A stretch of 64,000 nt of DNA, taken from the NCBI GenBank assembly GCA_020809705.1, contig CP085825.1, forward strand, positions 2,418,001 to 2,482,000. Reading direction: 5' to 3'. Source of the stretch: Calonectria ilicicola (lineage: Eukaryota; Ascomycota; Sordariomycetes; Hypocreales; Nectriaceae). Of the stretch, positions 10,724 through 22,023 are shown in pieces. Each line of letters begins with the position of its first letter. Positions within the stretch are counted from its first letter, which is position 1. Below the pieces are notes generated by a model that was not told the origin of the DNA, did no database searches, and saw only the letters and a list, made by a program, of their open reading frames with translations. A program made the position numbers and the translations under genes.

Positions 10724-13700
10724 GTTTTCGCAACGTTGCTGTCAATGGAAAAGTGGCGACGGCGGCGCAACAGTCAATGGGGGGTTGTCAAAGAACAGAA
10801 ACCAAACAGGCTGAGACGACCAGGATGACGCGCGTCAGCCAGAGTGACACCAAATCCATCAAACAGACGAAACGGCTGCCTGGCGCGGTGGTGCAGCAGC
10901 TCGGGCATAAAGTTGCGTTGGGGAAAGGTAGAGCAGCTGTGTGTTCGAAGGAGCGCGATGCTGATTGCAATGAGGTCAAGTTAGAAGTGGGGGAGGTTTG
11001 GCGAGGGACGGGAACGGCCTGGATCCTGGATAGGTTGATAAGAAAGATGGACGTCAACTAATAATAGGCGCCAAAGCACTGAGTAGACCCCTCAGTATGA
11101 TTTTTCCCCCACCTCAGCGCTGTCGGAGACCACCTGGGGCCGCCAACGGGGTGGGATTCCCCCCCTTGTCTCCGGTTATCCAGGGCCACTCCCCGGTCCG
11201 AGCAGCACTGTTTCGGCGCTATGACGCCTAACAATCCCATCTTGGTTGGGGCTGGCCTCCCCCGATGGACGCCCAGACTCGCCCTAAAGCGGGCCAACCT
11301 TAATTACCCACAACAGTGACCACGATTCTGATTGAGTCCCGCACTTTGATGACCAATCCTCTGCACCATTTGGCCATCAACGGTTTGGAATCATTTTTCG
11401 AATTTGGCCAACAAGCGACGCTAACCGCAGTATGACTCTTAAGTCGAAACTACGGACTTTTGTGTGAATACAGCGTAGCCCAAGGAATTCTCGGTGTTTT
11501 GCAGATACAAGGCGCCTAACCCTGCATTCTCAAAGTCTCTTTCCCTCTTCCCCTGTCAGCTCTGGCTTATTTTGCGTGTGATTACGTTTGTCCGGTTGGT
11601 TGTTGGCTGGCAGATTCGCAATACACTGCTTCAAGAATGTGCTCCCTTTCCTTTCCTATTGTTTCCTAACTAACTTGCAAATGAACAATTTAGATTTAAA
11701 GAGTTTTCTTTAGTGCTTCTTCTTTGTTTCCCCTTATTTATTATTGACACTGATATTGCTCCCTTTTTTTATAAAAAAAAATGTTCATTTGATGTTTTTT
11801 TTTTGGGGGTAGTTGAGTTCTGTGGCGGCGCCGAGGGTGAAGAAGCCACAGGGGCTTGCACAATCTGGGGGGAGGGGCGTGTATTGTGCTGTAATTAAAT
11901 CCTCCGCGGTTCTTATTTTTTTGTACGAAAATGATAGAAATAATTTGGTTGGCTGAATCAGACACGCCCCTTACATTGGCTTTGGAATCATTCTCCACCG
12001 ATGTCGCTTGGTCCGAAAAACAAGTGCGTGGCTGTCGATTGATGGTTGAGTTGTTGTCACGCGGATACATCGGGATGCTCACCCTCGATACGTTGACGTG
12101 CAGTGAGCTTAATTTTAATTAATGGAGTTAACTTCTAGAAGGAAAACCGCTGAATGGTTTTTCTCAGCCTCGTGGAAGGCCGGTGGTTGGTTGCTGGAGA
12201 GGTGTTGCGGTCTCGCGACCACTACATGCGAACGGCCCCAGATCTGATAGATCACAAAACATAGTTACACCCAAATCATGATGCTTTCCGGTGGCTTCCC
12301 ACCCGGAGCCCGTGGTGTTCATGCGCTGCTACTGCACGATCTTTTGTTACACCCGCAATTGCACTTTCACTACCAAACCGCTGGGGTGGGTTTCTTGGTT
12401 CCCGTCACGGCCCGCTGTGTTCTAACCCAGAACTTATTGTTCAAACATCCAGCAGTTTGTGCATTCCAAAACGCCTTGGTCGGCCCACAAATGCCATTCT
12501 GTGATTGGTATCTGGAAGCCGAACAGGCATTGGTCTCTGCGTCTAGTCGATTGGTGACTGAAGCGTTCATCTCGTTTGTAGCTGACGATCTCCAACCTAA
12601 TTGTACATGCAACCGTTTTCATCCTACCCATGCTCACCTTCAAGCCCTTCACACCCACTTTGGACACTCTAGACACCAGAACCTGGTCGATGACTCAATT
12701 ACTAGAGTATCAATCGGATATCTCGGACTTTACGGTGCCGACCGGATTTCGGCCTACGGAAACCCCAAGAGGTCCATGCTTTCTTCGGTCCAAGGGACGG
12801 GCTCGGCGCCGACGAGGCTGTGGTATCCAGCCACGCACCGAAAAAGAATAACGGTATATCAAGCTGGTTGAGCTCTCTTGCTAATTGAGCACCATGAAGA
12901 CGCGGATGATAACCTTGCTCACCAAAAACACCATCCCCCGCACCCAGCAAAACATCTTCGCAATGCGCACCTCATCATCCCTTCATACTAGCGCAGTAAG
13001 ACGGCACACAATCCGAACGGAAGGCATGCCGTCGAGCTCGCCGGCGTTTTGTCTTGGCGCACGCAACTCGGTGCTGCTCATTCCCTTGAGAGAGTGCCGG
13101 GTCCTTTGTTGACAGGGAAGTGTCTTCTGCTCAAACCCCGGTTCCGATACCCCAAACATGGACCAGTGAGATGCAGACAAGTTTTCGCCGTTTCGCAAAC
13201 CGCGGCAAAGAAGACCCGATATAGAACCTGTTGCGAGACAGGAAGCTGATTATTGCTTGAGCAGAGCCGCATCACTTCCTTCTAGACGAGGGAGTCGTGA
13301 GCTCCGATTTGCGAATCCGAGACCGGTGTACGTTGGCCTGGTCTGGCAGTCGATGATTGGGACGGGCTGATACGGGCCTGTTGCATGCATTTGGTTCAAG
13401 AGGGTCCGTGGTGGTAGCATGCATTTATTTAATCGAACGACGATTGGCGGGGCACTAAACTCACATGTTTCTGGGGATCGATTCGTTAGCCAGCATGGAA
13501 GCATGACCCTGAGATGCATTCGCAGATGTAACCAAGTGCTTTTTGGTGTAGGATTAGTGTCCCGGCCATCCATCTCCACGGCGCCTAGCGAATGAGGAAC
13601 AAGGTTCACAACCAAACTACGGCCGACTGTAGCCTCTCTTATGCGGGCTTGAGACACCAAGCTCGCAGGATGCAAGCTTGCGCTCTATGATATCAACCAC

Positions 13701-14204
13701 CGACTAAATACTCAGCTGACTGACTGGGAGAAATTTGGTTTCACTCGTTGGGCCGCTGGCGGGGTCATGGGGAGGCCACCATGATATGGGGCCAGCGGCC
13801 TTCCCCCGGCCGTGATGGAGTCCCCACGCCGTGAGTGCCCATCACCACTCCGTATCGACACGTGTGCCCCAGACTGCCACCCTTCTGCCGCTTCAGATAG
13901 CTCTCGGATTCGTCATTGGCACGTCATCCTGCTGGCCCGCGCTGGTGCATTGAGCCATGAGCGGAAGGTCGACATGGTATTATCTCGAAACTCAAGGACC
14001 GAGTGGTGTGCTGATATTTGCGGGGAAGCTAATGATAGGCCCTTGAGCAGAGCCGCACGAAAAGATGTGGTACACGGCGATTGGTGTTGATGGAAGCATG
14101 ACGGTTGATCAACCTAGCCTGGGGATAGATCCATTCCGATATCCCGGTTAGTCACGTACTGGGGGATCGCCGTTGTTAAAGGAGTGTGGTAGGCTAGGCA
14201 CAGA
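10724..14204. other. Gene-poor interval
   Basis: About 3.5 kb with no frame I can support. The first few hundred bases are the promoter of the Zn2Cys6 gene. Poly-T/poly-A runs occur at about 11764-11808. A 197-codon open frame at 12278-12871 is overlapped by opposite-strand frames and has no recognisable domain. The sequence is not obviously AT-mutated by RIP. Confidence 0.5.
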
Positions 14205-14211
14205 TATATAA
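14205..14211 (+). promoter_or_regulatory. TATA box of a possible small gene
   Basis: TATATAA is followed by a CT- and CAA-rich stretch (about 14230-14370) that looks like the leader of a well-expressed fungal gene and ends just before ATGs at 14374 and 14422. Confidence 0.35.
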
Positions 14212-14421
14212 GCGCAGTCCGAGTACGACGTGATCATCCGTGATTCTTTCTCAAACACCAACACTTGCCTTCAAACCAATCTGGTTGCTTGCGGCCAACT
14301 TGATCTTTACTGCATCAAACTACATACCCACCTAAGGATTAAACTTTGTGCCCAAACCAATAAATTTAAAATTATGTCGGGTAATGAGTAGGTATTTTGA
14401 TCCCTTACAAGAAGTGCCAAG

Positions 14422-14679
14422 ATGACCAACGAGAGCGATGGCAGAGCAATAGAAACATACCTCAACGCTCCGAGCGAGCTTCCCGACAAGTGGGTTCAAC
14501 CAGAACCGGTTTTGGAGGATGACAGCTCGGAAAAGAAGTGAGAATTGAACCTGACCTTTGGTTTGGCTCCTAGCAGCAAGCAAGACCCGAAGAAGAAACC
14601 CGCAGAGCACACTGCCTTGGGAGAGCAACAGAGGGAAACGAGAAGGGAGCGGCCTCTAGAGCAGGGTGAAATTCTCATC
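14422..14679 (+). CDS. Possible small gene, structure unresolved
   Basis: A good-looking promoter (TATA at 14205, leader free of long open frames) leads to ATG 14374, which opens a 5-codon frame (MSGNE, then stop), and to in-frame ATG 14422. From 14422 the frame runs 39 codons (MTNESDGRAIETYLNAPSEL and on) to TGA at 14539. A splice from GTGGGT (14489) or GTGAGA to the CCTAG acceptor at about 14572 would continue the phase into a Lys/Glu/Arg-rich end at TAG 14677-14679. Removing 14381 to about 14450 would instead join MS to ETYLNAPSEL. I cannot choose between these models. The product would be small, acidic then basic, with no signal peptide. Function unknown. RNA-seq or homologues would settle it. 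Confidence 0.3.
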
Positions 14680-14856
14680 TAGAGACCAGTGATGGATAGG
14701 GGCGATGTTAAGTATATCACGCGCACGTGATCAGAATGTGTTGGAATAATAGTTTGAGTAGTTCAATTCAATTCAACGATCTTGTGAATAACACCGGGAC
14801 ATTTGAACAACGCCGTGAAATGCCCATATAATCGTAACGCCAGGCTTCTAATCATA

Positions 14857-17607
14857 TCAAAACCGCTTTCGTTCCTTGCCACGTAAATTAACCCTCCAAA
14901 CAGAGCAAATGCTCCTTGACTCACACCACTTTTTTACTTCGCCAGGGCTAATCTCTGCGTCGAAACCAACACGACTGAGCTGGCCTGAATTTAACCATGA
15001 TGTTAAGTCTTCCAGGACGATTGGATCATAGAGCAGAATCCTTTCATGCCAGGAAGGATTTGCCGGGTCTGTTGTCCTGGGTGCGGATTTTATTGCTTTC
15101 GTAATGTATTCGAAAAGAAGAGTCTGCTGACTATCAGGTGATGTTGCCAAGGAAAGTTCAGTTTCGTCAGTCGTCGATAGCGACATATCAATAGGAGGAG
15201 ATGAAAACGTCTCCTCAACAGTTGGGCTCGGTGAAGATGTAAAACCACTGCCATCCGAAGCGGAATCGGGGATCTCAATGACAGGAGCTATAACTTTCTT
15301 ACGCCGCACAGAGCTATGGCCACTGATGGACTTCTTTGGCGACGCGGATCTTGTTCTGGAACGCGACGAGGTGGTGGAAGATGGGCTGGTGCTATCCTTT
15401 CTTGGCCGACCTCGAGGTCGTTTCGGAGTCTCAGGTGGCTGCGCAGATGGCGGCGGTTCTTGAGGTTCTGGTGAGCTTACACTATTCTTTCTCGGTCGAC
15501 CTTGAGGTCTTTTCTCAGGAATTCCTGACGAGAAAGCATCTTGCGGCTCCGAGACAGCAGCGTCATTCTTTGGGAGGTTTTGATCACGATTTGAATTTAA
15601 GCTGGGCTTATTTGATCTGTTTGAGTTGGAAGTGGGAGTAGCTTGAGTTGTAATTGTGTGGATTCCGGCGCGGTTCAAACGAACTTTGCTTTGCCAGCAC
15701 TGGTCCAGCAAAGCAATCATAGCATTCCGTCTTTTGATAGGCTTAAAACCATACGCCTTGATCTCCTTTGCAAGTTGAAGGTCGGTAAAATGTTCGTAAT
15801 CGGGTCGTGGTGAAAGATTTGTACAACCTGGATTTGGTTGAGAACTGCTAGGTTGAATGGCAGAGGGGTTGCAAAGAGGATGGGGGCTGTCAATGTGCGG
15901 ACTACCCTGGTTAGGAATATCTGCGCTAATATTGACGTCTCCTTCTAAAAAGCAGGATGCATTGCTGACCGGCACAGTTTTGGAACTAGGCGAGGGCAAA
16001 ATGTCTGATAGGTCGACGAACGAATCGGTGTTTTCGGAAGCAACACTTTTTTCTATAGGAATAGAAGGAAGTTGATTTTGACCTTCACTTTTGACATATC
16101 CGAAGGGATCAATGTCGCCATTTGCTGCAGGAAACTGTGGCGACCCATCAGCGAGATCGATGACTTCAACATCAAAGAGATCACCGTCAGCGTCTCTGGC
16201 AGCAGCATCCCATAATCTGGGCCGTTGTTCTGGGGCCTCAATTTCATCACTATTGATCAGTATAGGGAAAGAGAAGGGATCCGGTTGAGTTGACTGCCTC
16301 AATGCAGCCTGGATATCTCTCAAAACTGTCGGCGATGGTTCTCTTGCCAGCTGGCTTGATGTGCCAAACACGAAATCCTGTTTCGCAACTTGATCGAGTG
16401 CTGCTCCAGGCGACAACAAGATGGGCTTTGGCGGTGGGGCTTTTTTCTTTGACGTCTTGGATGGCTTTTTTCGAGAGGGAGCCTTGCCTTTGCCCTTCCC
16501 AGCAGGTTGTACCGACTCTGCGGCCGAGTCTACATTTTTGGGGGGAAAGTGGTCTGAGGTTGCGCCCGATGGCATGCTCTCGTCTGGCTGAGCGGATTTT
16601 CTATAGGCAGCTGTTGCGAGTTCAGTGATTGTCCTGGCCTTTTTTTTCGGTGCCTTCTTCTTGGTTGGTGATTTAGTGGAGATTTCTGGCTCAGCTATGG
16701 TTGCATCATTGAGGGCGACAAGTTCAATGCGCTTACGCTTTTTGAGAAAGCTTGAATCTTCGTCAGAGGGAGCTGAAGGGACCTCTGGGCTCTCTTGAGC
16801 GCATGAATAGCCCTGAACTAGATCTCTGAATACCGAAGCCTGTTGAGCGCTCCCTGGCGACGTCACTTGCTTAAAAGCGGAGGAGTCTGAGTCGAGGCTT
16901 ATGACGGTTTTTCGCGCCGGCGGTGTCCAATCGACTTTTCGAGTAGTGGCAGGCTCTAAATTTAACGGTTCCTCGATATTAGGCGCTTTCAGTAATGGGG
17001 CTTGATTGCAGTTTGTGCTCTCGCTGATATCGTCGTCTGCCTTCTTCTTTGCTGTTGTCTTGGAACCTTTGGCTCTCGTAGCCTTGGCTTTTGTACTCTT
17101 GGCCTTGGATTTAACTGCCTCCTTTTCATTCTCATTCTCATCTCCTTTAGCCTTGGGGCGAGGTTGCTTTCGCACCCTACTAGTTTCTGTTGGCTTTGGT
17201 TTACGTTTGCCTCTGGCCTTCTTCGCTCCGTCAGGTTCGTTGTTGTCAACATTCTGTGCTTGCGATTTGGGCGGATTTTTCGGCTTTTCTGGTAGAACCT
17301 CGATAATTGATTCTTCGTGACTAGGATCGTGGGCTTGCTCAGGAACAGAATGATCATGTTTCCCAGCTGGGGGTACTTCAGGGGGTGTCTCGGTTGACTG
17401 CAACAGATTTCGAGCTGAGATGAACGCAATTGGGGCATCATCCGGAATGGGTACTGCTTTGCTACCGCTTCGCAGCGGTGGTCGGGTCGATCTCTGAGAT
17501 AGAATGTCTTGCAGGGGGGGCAAGTCGGGGGACGAGGAACCGATTTCGAGGCGTTCACGTGTAGAACCTTGGAGTGGTGAAGATGGAAGGATATGAGTAG
17601 ATGCCAT
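14857..17607 (-). CDS. SLX4: Structure-specific endonuclease subunit SLX4
   Basis: Single exon, 916 residues from ATG 17607 (MASTHILPSSP). An in-frame extension to 17724 exists but runs into the divergent promoter and is rejected. SLX4 is the scaffold that activates the SLX1 nuclease on branched DNA, including Holliday junctions and 5' flaps. The long middle is disordered, rich in Lys, Pro and Ser, with TKKKAPKKKA-type patches and two related AT-hook-like motifs (RPQGRPRK and RPRGRPRK). A SAP-like helix pair appears at HFTDLQLAKEIKAYGFKPI. The C-terminal conserved domain that binds SLX1 is clear: HERILLYDPIVLEDLTSWLN then GEVKKWCESRSICSVWR. Length and order match filamentous-fungal SLX4. It is transcribed divergently from RPS21 across 404 bp. 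Confidence 0.92.
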   Translation of the reverse strand: MASTHILPSSPLQGSTRERLEIGSSSPDLPPLQDILSQRSTRPPLRSGSKAVPIPDDAPIAFISARNLLQSTETPPEVPPAGKHDHSVPEQAHDPSHEESIIEVLPEKPKNPPKSQAQNVDNNEPDGAKKARGKRKPKPTETSRVRKQPRPKAKGDENENEKEAVKSKAKSTKAKATRAKGSKTTAKKKADDDISESTNCNQAPLLKAPNIEEPLNLEPATTRKVDWTPPARKTVISLDSDSSAFKQVTSPGSAQQASVFRDLVQGYSCAQESPEVPSAPSDEDSSFLKKRKRIELVALNDATIAEPEISTKSPTKKKAPKKKARTITELATAAYRKSAQPDESMPSGATSDHFPPKNVDSAAESVQPAGKGKGKAPSRKKPSKTSKKKAPPPKPILLSPGAALDQVAKQDFVFGTSSQLAREPSPTVLRDIQAALRQSTQPDPFSFPILINSDEIEAPEQRPRLWDAAARDADGDLFDVEVIDLADGSPQFPAANGDIDPFGYVKSEGQNQLPSIPIEKSVASENTDSFVDLSDILPSPSSKTVPVSNASCFLEGDVNISADIPNQGSPHIDSPHPLCNPSAIQPSSSQPNPGCTNLSPRPDYEHFTDLQLAKEIKAYGFKPIKRRNAMIALLDQCWQSKVRLNRAGIHTITTQATPTSNSNRSNKPSLNSNRDQNLPKNDAAVSEPQDAFSSGIPEKRPQGRPRKNSVSSPEPQEPPPSAQPPETPKRPRGRPRKDSTSPSSTTSSRSRTRSASPKKSISGHSSVRRKKVIAPVIEIPDSASDGSGFTSSPSPTVEETFSSPPIDMSLSTTDETELSLATSPDSQQTLLFEYITKAIKSAPRTTDPANPSWHERILLYDPIVLEDLTSWLNSGQLSRVGFDAEISPGEVKKWCESRSICSVWRVNLRGKERKRF

Positions 17608-18011
17608 TTTGCTTAAAACAGACAACTGAGAGCGCAGCGCGCATCTCAGGCCTGTTACACGCAACAATATGGTCGCGGTGTTGAATGTAGCTTTTTTTTT
17701 TCTAAATGAACATAACCGCGGCAACTTTAGTTGTCCGCATCGCGACTCGTTCCATCCATCAACGAGGACGCCTCACATTCGTTGGCCATTCGAGGGGCAG
17801 CAAGCACCGACCATCTCGCGTCCACGCCACGCGCTATCACATGACGCACCACGTGACACAATCTGCGAGAGGGCTTGCGCCCCACGAAATTGACGAACCA
17901 CACCGAATTTCCTGGGAACTTTTTGATTCCCACCCAAGCCTCAGCGACGACTCCGATCCCCCGCTCACAACACCCAAACCACCCTCACAACCCCCCCTCA
18001 ATACCGCAAAG
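17608..18011. promoter_or_regulatory. Divergent promoter SLX4 / RPS21
   Basis: 404 bp between two start codons. It holds CACGTGAC at 17850-17857 and a related CACATGAC just before it, then a CA/CCC-rich leader for RPS21 (about 17930-18010). The E-box lies 162 bp from the RPS21 start and 243 bp from the SLX4 start. Confidence 0.5.
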
Positions 18012-18335
18012 ATGGAAAACGACCGTGGCGAGATCGTCGATCTGTAAGAATTCAGCCAAGATACACGCCTCGCTCGACCGGAATACTGACTCGGAATCAC
18101 CAGCTACATCCCCCGCAAGTGCAGTGCCACCAACCGCATCATCAAGGCCAAGGACCACGGCTCCGTCCAGATTTCGATCGCGAAGGTTGATGAGAACGGC
18201 CGTGCCCTCCAGGGCGAGAACCACACCTACGCCCTCTGCGGTTTCGTCCGTGCCATGGGTGAGAGCGACGACGCCCTGAACCGCCTCGCTCAGCGTGACG
18301 GTCTCCTCAAGAGCGTCTGGAGCGCCCAGCGATAA
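18012..18335 (+). CDS. RPS21: 40S ribosomal protein S21 (eS21)
   Basis: Exons 18012-18043 and 18104-18335 encode 87 residues, exactly the usual eS21 size. The product starts [20 protein letters not shown] and ends [10 protein letters not shown], with the conserved INRT-like region here as [16 protein letters not shown]. The 60 nt intron has GTAAGA, a CTGAC branch (18088-18092) and CAG. eS21 sits on the 40S body and is needed for late small-subunit maturation. The leader is Pyr/CCC-rich, as in other ribosomal protein genes. Confidence 0.97.
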
Positions 18336-18815
18336 ATTTTGGAACTCGGCAAGGTACATCGCATCTGGTTATGGGTCTCTTAAAAAAAAGAAAGGGATTC
18401 TGGCAGAACCCCAGGGTTTTGGTTCGGGCATGAAGGCATGGGTGGAAGAAACTTAGGGTTGGCTGCATCTAGCAAATCCAATTCGAGGCGTTCGGCTCGA
18501 TTTTGAGACAACATAATGATTGTACGTCTGAAGATGTGACAAGTGTGGTGACATGCGTCCCGGCTAGAGAAGTCTCCTCGGATCGACCTCAAAAGGTCTC
18601 CTCAGTTCCGGGGATTCTGGGGCTACTTTGATAGTCTCCGTGCCGCAGATTAAACAGGCCTAGAAAAAGCCGTGGCGCTTAAGTTGTTTGCTATGGTACA
18701 GATACGGGTCTAACATAAACGATTGAACTCATTTTGCCCATCCTTGCTCAGTGATCCATGATTTCTCCACACATGTCAGGTTAATCCATCTTGCCTTGTA
18801 TCCCGGTCTTCCTTG
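18336..18815. other. Convergent 3' intergenic RPS21 / photolyase
   Basis: 480 bp between convergent stop codons. It contains an A-run near 18382 and presumably both 3' UTRs. Nothing else recognised. Confidence 0.6.
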
Positions 18816-20771
18816 CTACGCATCATCGCTCTCAAGTGCATCTTTATATGCCGCTAGAGCTTTCTCACGGCAGCTCTTGTGCTCAACTATGGGCTTGGGA
18901 TATCCCTTCTTCTTGGCCTTGGCCCCGGCCCCGCGGCCGTAAGGGTCATGGATTTCCTTAGCGTTCAGGTCCTTCAGTTCAGGAACCCACTTACGGATGT
19001 AGTCTCCGTTTGGATCAAATTTCTCGCTTTGGAGCAAAGGGTTGAAGATGCGAAAGTAGGGTTGAGGGTCAACACCCACGCTGGCACCGAAGCCCCATCC
19101 TCCACTGTTGCTGGCAAAGTCCCCGTCAATCAGATGCTCCATGAAGTACTTTTCTCCCTTTCTCCAGTCACAGAGGAGATCCTTTGCTAGGAACGAGGAT
19201 ACAATCATGCGAGGCCTGTTGTGCATGTAGCCAAGGTAGTTCAACTGTCGCATGGCAGCATCAACAATGGGGAATCCTGTTCGGCCCTCGCACCAGGCAG
19301 TAAAATGCTCTTCATTGTAGGACCAATTGATATTGGAGTACTCGGGCTTGAACGGTTTGTTCATACTGGAATGATTAGTTAGCATCGCATCGAATCCGTC
19401 AAGGGTTTTTTTGTTGACCTACCAGACATAGGGCCAATTGACCAAGACATGCCTGTAAAAGTCGCGCCACGCAACTTCACTGATCCAAGTCTGTATTCCG
19501 TCGCTGCCACCATTCAACTTTTTCGTTTTGTTTCTATCCCGAGCAACGCGAACACAAGTTCGAGCGCTGATTGTGCCAGCAGCCAGATGGACCGAAAGGC
19601 ATGAAGTCCCATTATCAGCCGGGAAGTTTCGCCTGTCACGGTAGCCACCAATCCGCTCCTCACAAAACTTTTCCAACCGCTCCATTGCCTCATGTTCGCC
19701 ACATGGCCAAAGGGAGTGGAACCTCTTCTTTTCATCATTGGTAAGTGACTTATTCTTTGGTGCATCCGGAATAGCCACGTCGAAGAGCTCCTTGAACTGC
19801 TCCCGAGCATTGTCTGGGTTCTTTGTTGGGGCGTCAAATAACTCCAGGAGGTCAAGATTCTCATGTATGTGCGCCATCCAGGAGCGGTAAAATGGCGTGT
19901 AGACAGCATATTGCTTGCCAGTGCCGGTTTGTAAGCTTCCTGGAGGGACCACACAGGTGTCGTGGACCACTTCAAAACATTTGTCATTTGCAGCTAGGTC
20001 CCGCACAATCGTGGCCTCTCGCCGGAGCTCATCAACTTCATATTCCATATTGGCAAAGAGATGGCTTGCCCCCCACTCCTCCATCAGCTCTTGGACACGT
20101 CCTGGGATATTCTTCCGTTTCTCAACGGTTTCGACGTAAAGGGGAATATCGAGCTTGGACAAGTCCGATCTGAGCACTTCGAGCGACCGCAACATAAAGT
20201 CAATTCGAACGGGTGCCCTTAGGTGCGCTTCAAAGTCCTCTGGACTAATGATGTACATGCATATCAATGGAACCGCTGCCTCTCTCGCTTTGTCGCTCGC
20301 CAGTGCCAGTGCCTTGTTGTCTGTGTGTCGCAAATCCATCTTAAACCAGTGGACGACGGCATCTTTGACCTGGATATGCTTTCTCACCCTAGCAGTCTCC
20401 TCAAGCGCAGAGAGGAGAGTCTCAATTGGGCGGGGGATTTCGTTGGTTCTATATGCACGCGCGCGCGCATTGCTCATCTCGGGAGGATAATATTTGCGGA
20501 GAACAATTCCATGGTCTTCGGCAAGCTGGGCGAAATGATGGGGCTGACGGAGCACCTCGTCAAACTTGGACTTGTCCACGGTCTTCGTCCTCTTCGTGGC
20601 CCCATTAGATTCTGGGGGAATGGTAGACTTGCGTTTGGAGGGCATTGTGGCGAATGCTTTTGGAACTGACAAGCCTAAGCGATGACAATAGCTCTTTCTT
20701 GTAAGGCCACTCAAGGTGTTGGCCGAAGGCAAGTAAAATGTGAGCCAAGATTGGTGTCGGGCGGGTAGCAT
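18816..20771 (-). CDS. phr1: Class I CPD DNA photolyase
   Basis: Exons 20771-19423 and 19365-18816, joined at NWPYVCMNKPFKPEY. The 57 nt intron has GTAGGT, GCTAAC and CAG. The product splits cyclobutane pyrimidine dimers using blue light and FADH-. The N-terminal Rossmann-like antenna domain starts near VVHWFKMDLRHTDNKAL. The FAD domain carries GRTGFPIVDAAMRQL, YMHNRPRMIVSSFL, DGDFASNSGGWGF and VDPQPYFRIFNPLLQSEKFD, as in yeast Phr1-type CPD enzymes rather than (6-4) photolyases. ATG 20771 adds 42 residues rich in Arg/Ser/Leu without acids, a likely mitochondrial leader. ATG 20645 (MPSKRKST) begins a form with a bipartite basic nuclear signal. Two starts would give 632 and 590 residues and dual targeting, which is inferred. 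Confidence 0.94.
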
Positions 20772-22023
20772 ACACCAAGAGATGTTATTGTTGTTGTTGT
20801 TATTGTCAGTAGAAGAGAGAATGGTTTGTTGCCCGGGAAGAGCGCGACTGTGAAGGGGGGGTTTGTAATTGTTTTCATTTCTTTTTTGCCGCGTAGTGAT
20901 GACATGGCTTGCTGAGTTCCGATGAGAGGTGCTCGATGACGTCCCTGAGGATCGGGCTCTGCACTACCGAGATCTTTGATCGGAGCGGGTGATAATGGGG
21001 CGCTAAGTGGCCCAGCGCTAACTAACCCCCTGAAGTTAGACCTCACATCACCTGGAGCCAACTGGTTTCCGTTAAGTTACGAGTGAGCAAACATCAAAAA
21101 CACGCGGCACAGCTAAATCTATATATATGCATATGCATGACCAGAGCTGATATATACATGTAATCTATGGCTAGTGCTATGAATTATTTGATTTCAAGTC
21201 TCGGGGTTTTCCATATGAACGGATGTCTTGCGATGTTCTCTCAAAACAATAAGAAAAATGAGACAACTGGAGAAGTAAACATTGAGCAGAAGTGTTGAGA
21301 TGGTTGAAAAAAAGAAAGAAAGAAAATTACCGAAACGCAACCATCGGTTTATTTATTTTCTACTCTGTACCTTGAGCATTTCCAACCCGAATAGGTTTCA
21401 AGGCAAGCAGGCCTCTCATTACGTTCCTGCTGCTCAGCAAGAGGCAAGGGGATGGCGATGAGGGGTGGCCCCACCTGCCACCATCGCGCGCGTCAATCTC
21501 ACGCGTTGTGACATGGATGCCTGGGTACCTCCAACACCCAACACCCAACGTCCAGCTTCTCTCTCGCTTCGAGAAACATCAGGACTGAGCTCTCCTCGGC
21601 ATGCACATGTTGTGAACAATCGCACGGGTCTCATTCCGACACAAATCCTTGTGCTGCTGGAGGAGCAATATTCACTTAGAACACTCCACCCAGGAAACGG
21701 CTGTCGTTTTGGAGCTTCTTCCTCCATCCACCAAGCGAGCACCCGAAACCCACATGGCTTGTGGAACCTCGGAATCATCATTGTTTGTCTTAATTACAAA
21801 ATTTGCTTGGGGCAGCTCTTGTTTGTCTCTTCCGGCAAAGCATCTCCCCTCATTCTGTTCAGGTCTCAACACCTGTCTCCACGAAACTTGACCATCTCTC
21901 TGTGACCGATGCTCAGTGGTTGTCGTTTACAGTATCATCCCCTTTGCAGCTAAGACAGCGTCTAAGTTCGCAATTGCAAGTCCGGCCTAGTCGAACACAT
22001 CCCTCTCAATCGCGCCACTCAAA
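20772..22023. other. Divergent promoter region photolyase / NEJ1
   Basis: 1.25 kb. It has a TTG/TTA repeat at about 20787-20808 inside the photolyase leader, AT-rich sequence with TATATATGCATATGCAT near 21121-21138, and a GAAA repeat at about 21312-21325. No gene was supported. Confidence 0.5.

Noticed and set aside
12278..12871. 197-codon open frame on the plus strand
   Set aside because: His/Leu/Pro mix without domain, overlapped by open frames on the other strand, no promoter or splice evidence.
13256..14056. 16-mer cttgagcagagccgca present at about 13255 and 14041
   Set aside because: One repeat of this length is near chance expectation in 64 kb and no larger repeat surrounds it.
17608..17724. 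N-terminal extension of SLX4 to 17724
   Set aside because: It would use the divergent promoter as coding sequence; MASTHILPSSP at 17607 is the normal-looking start.
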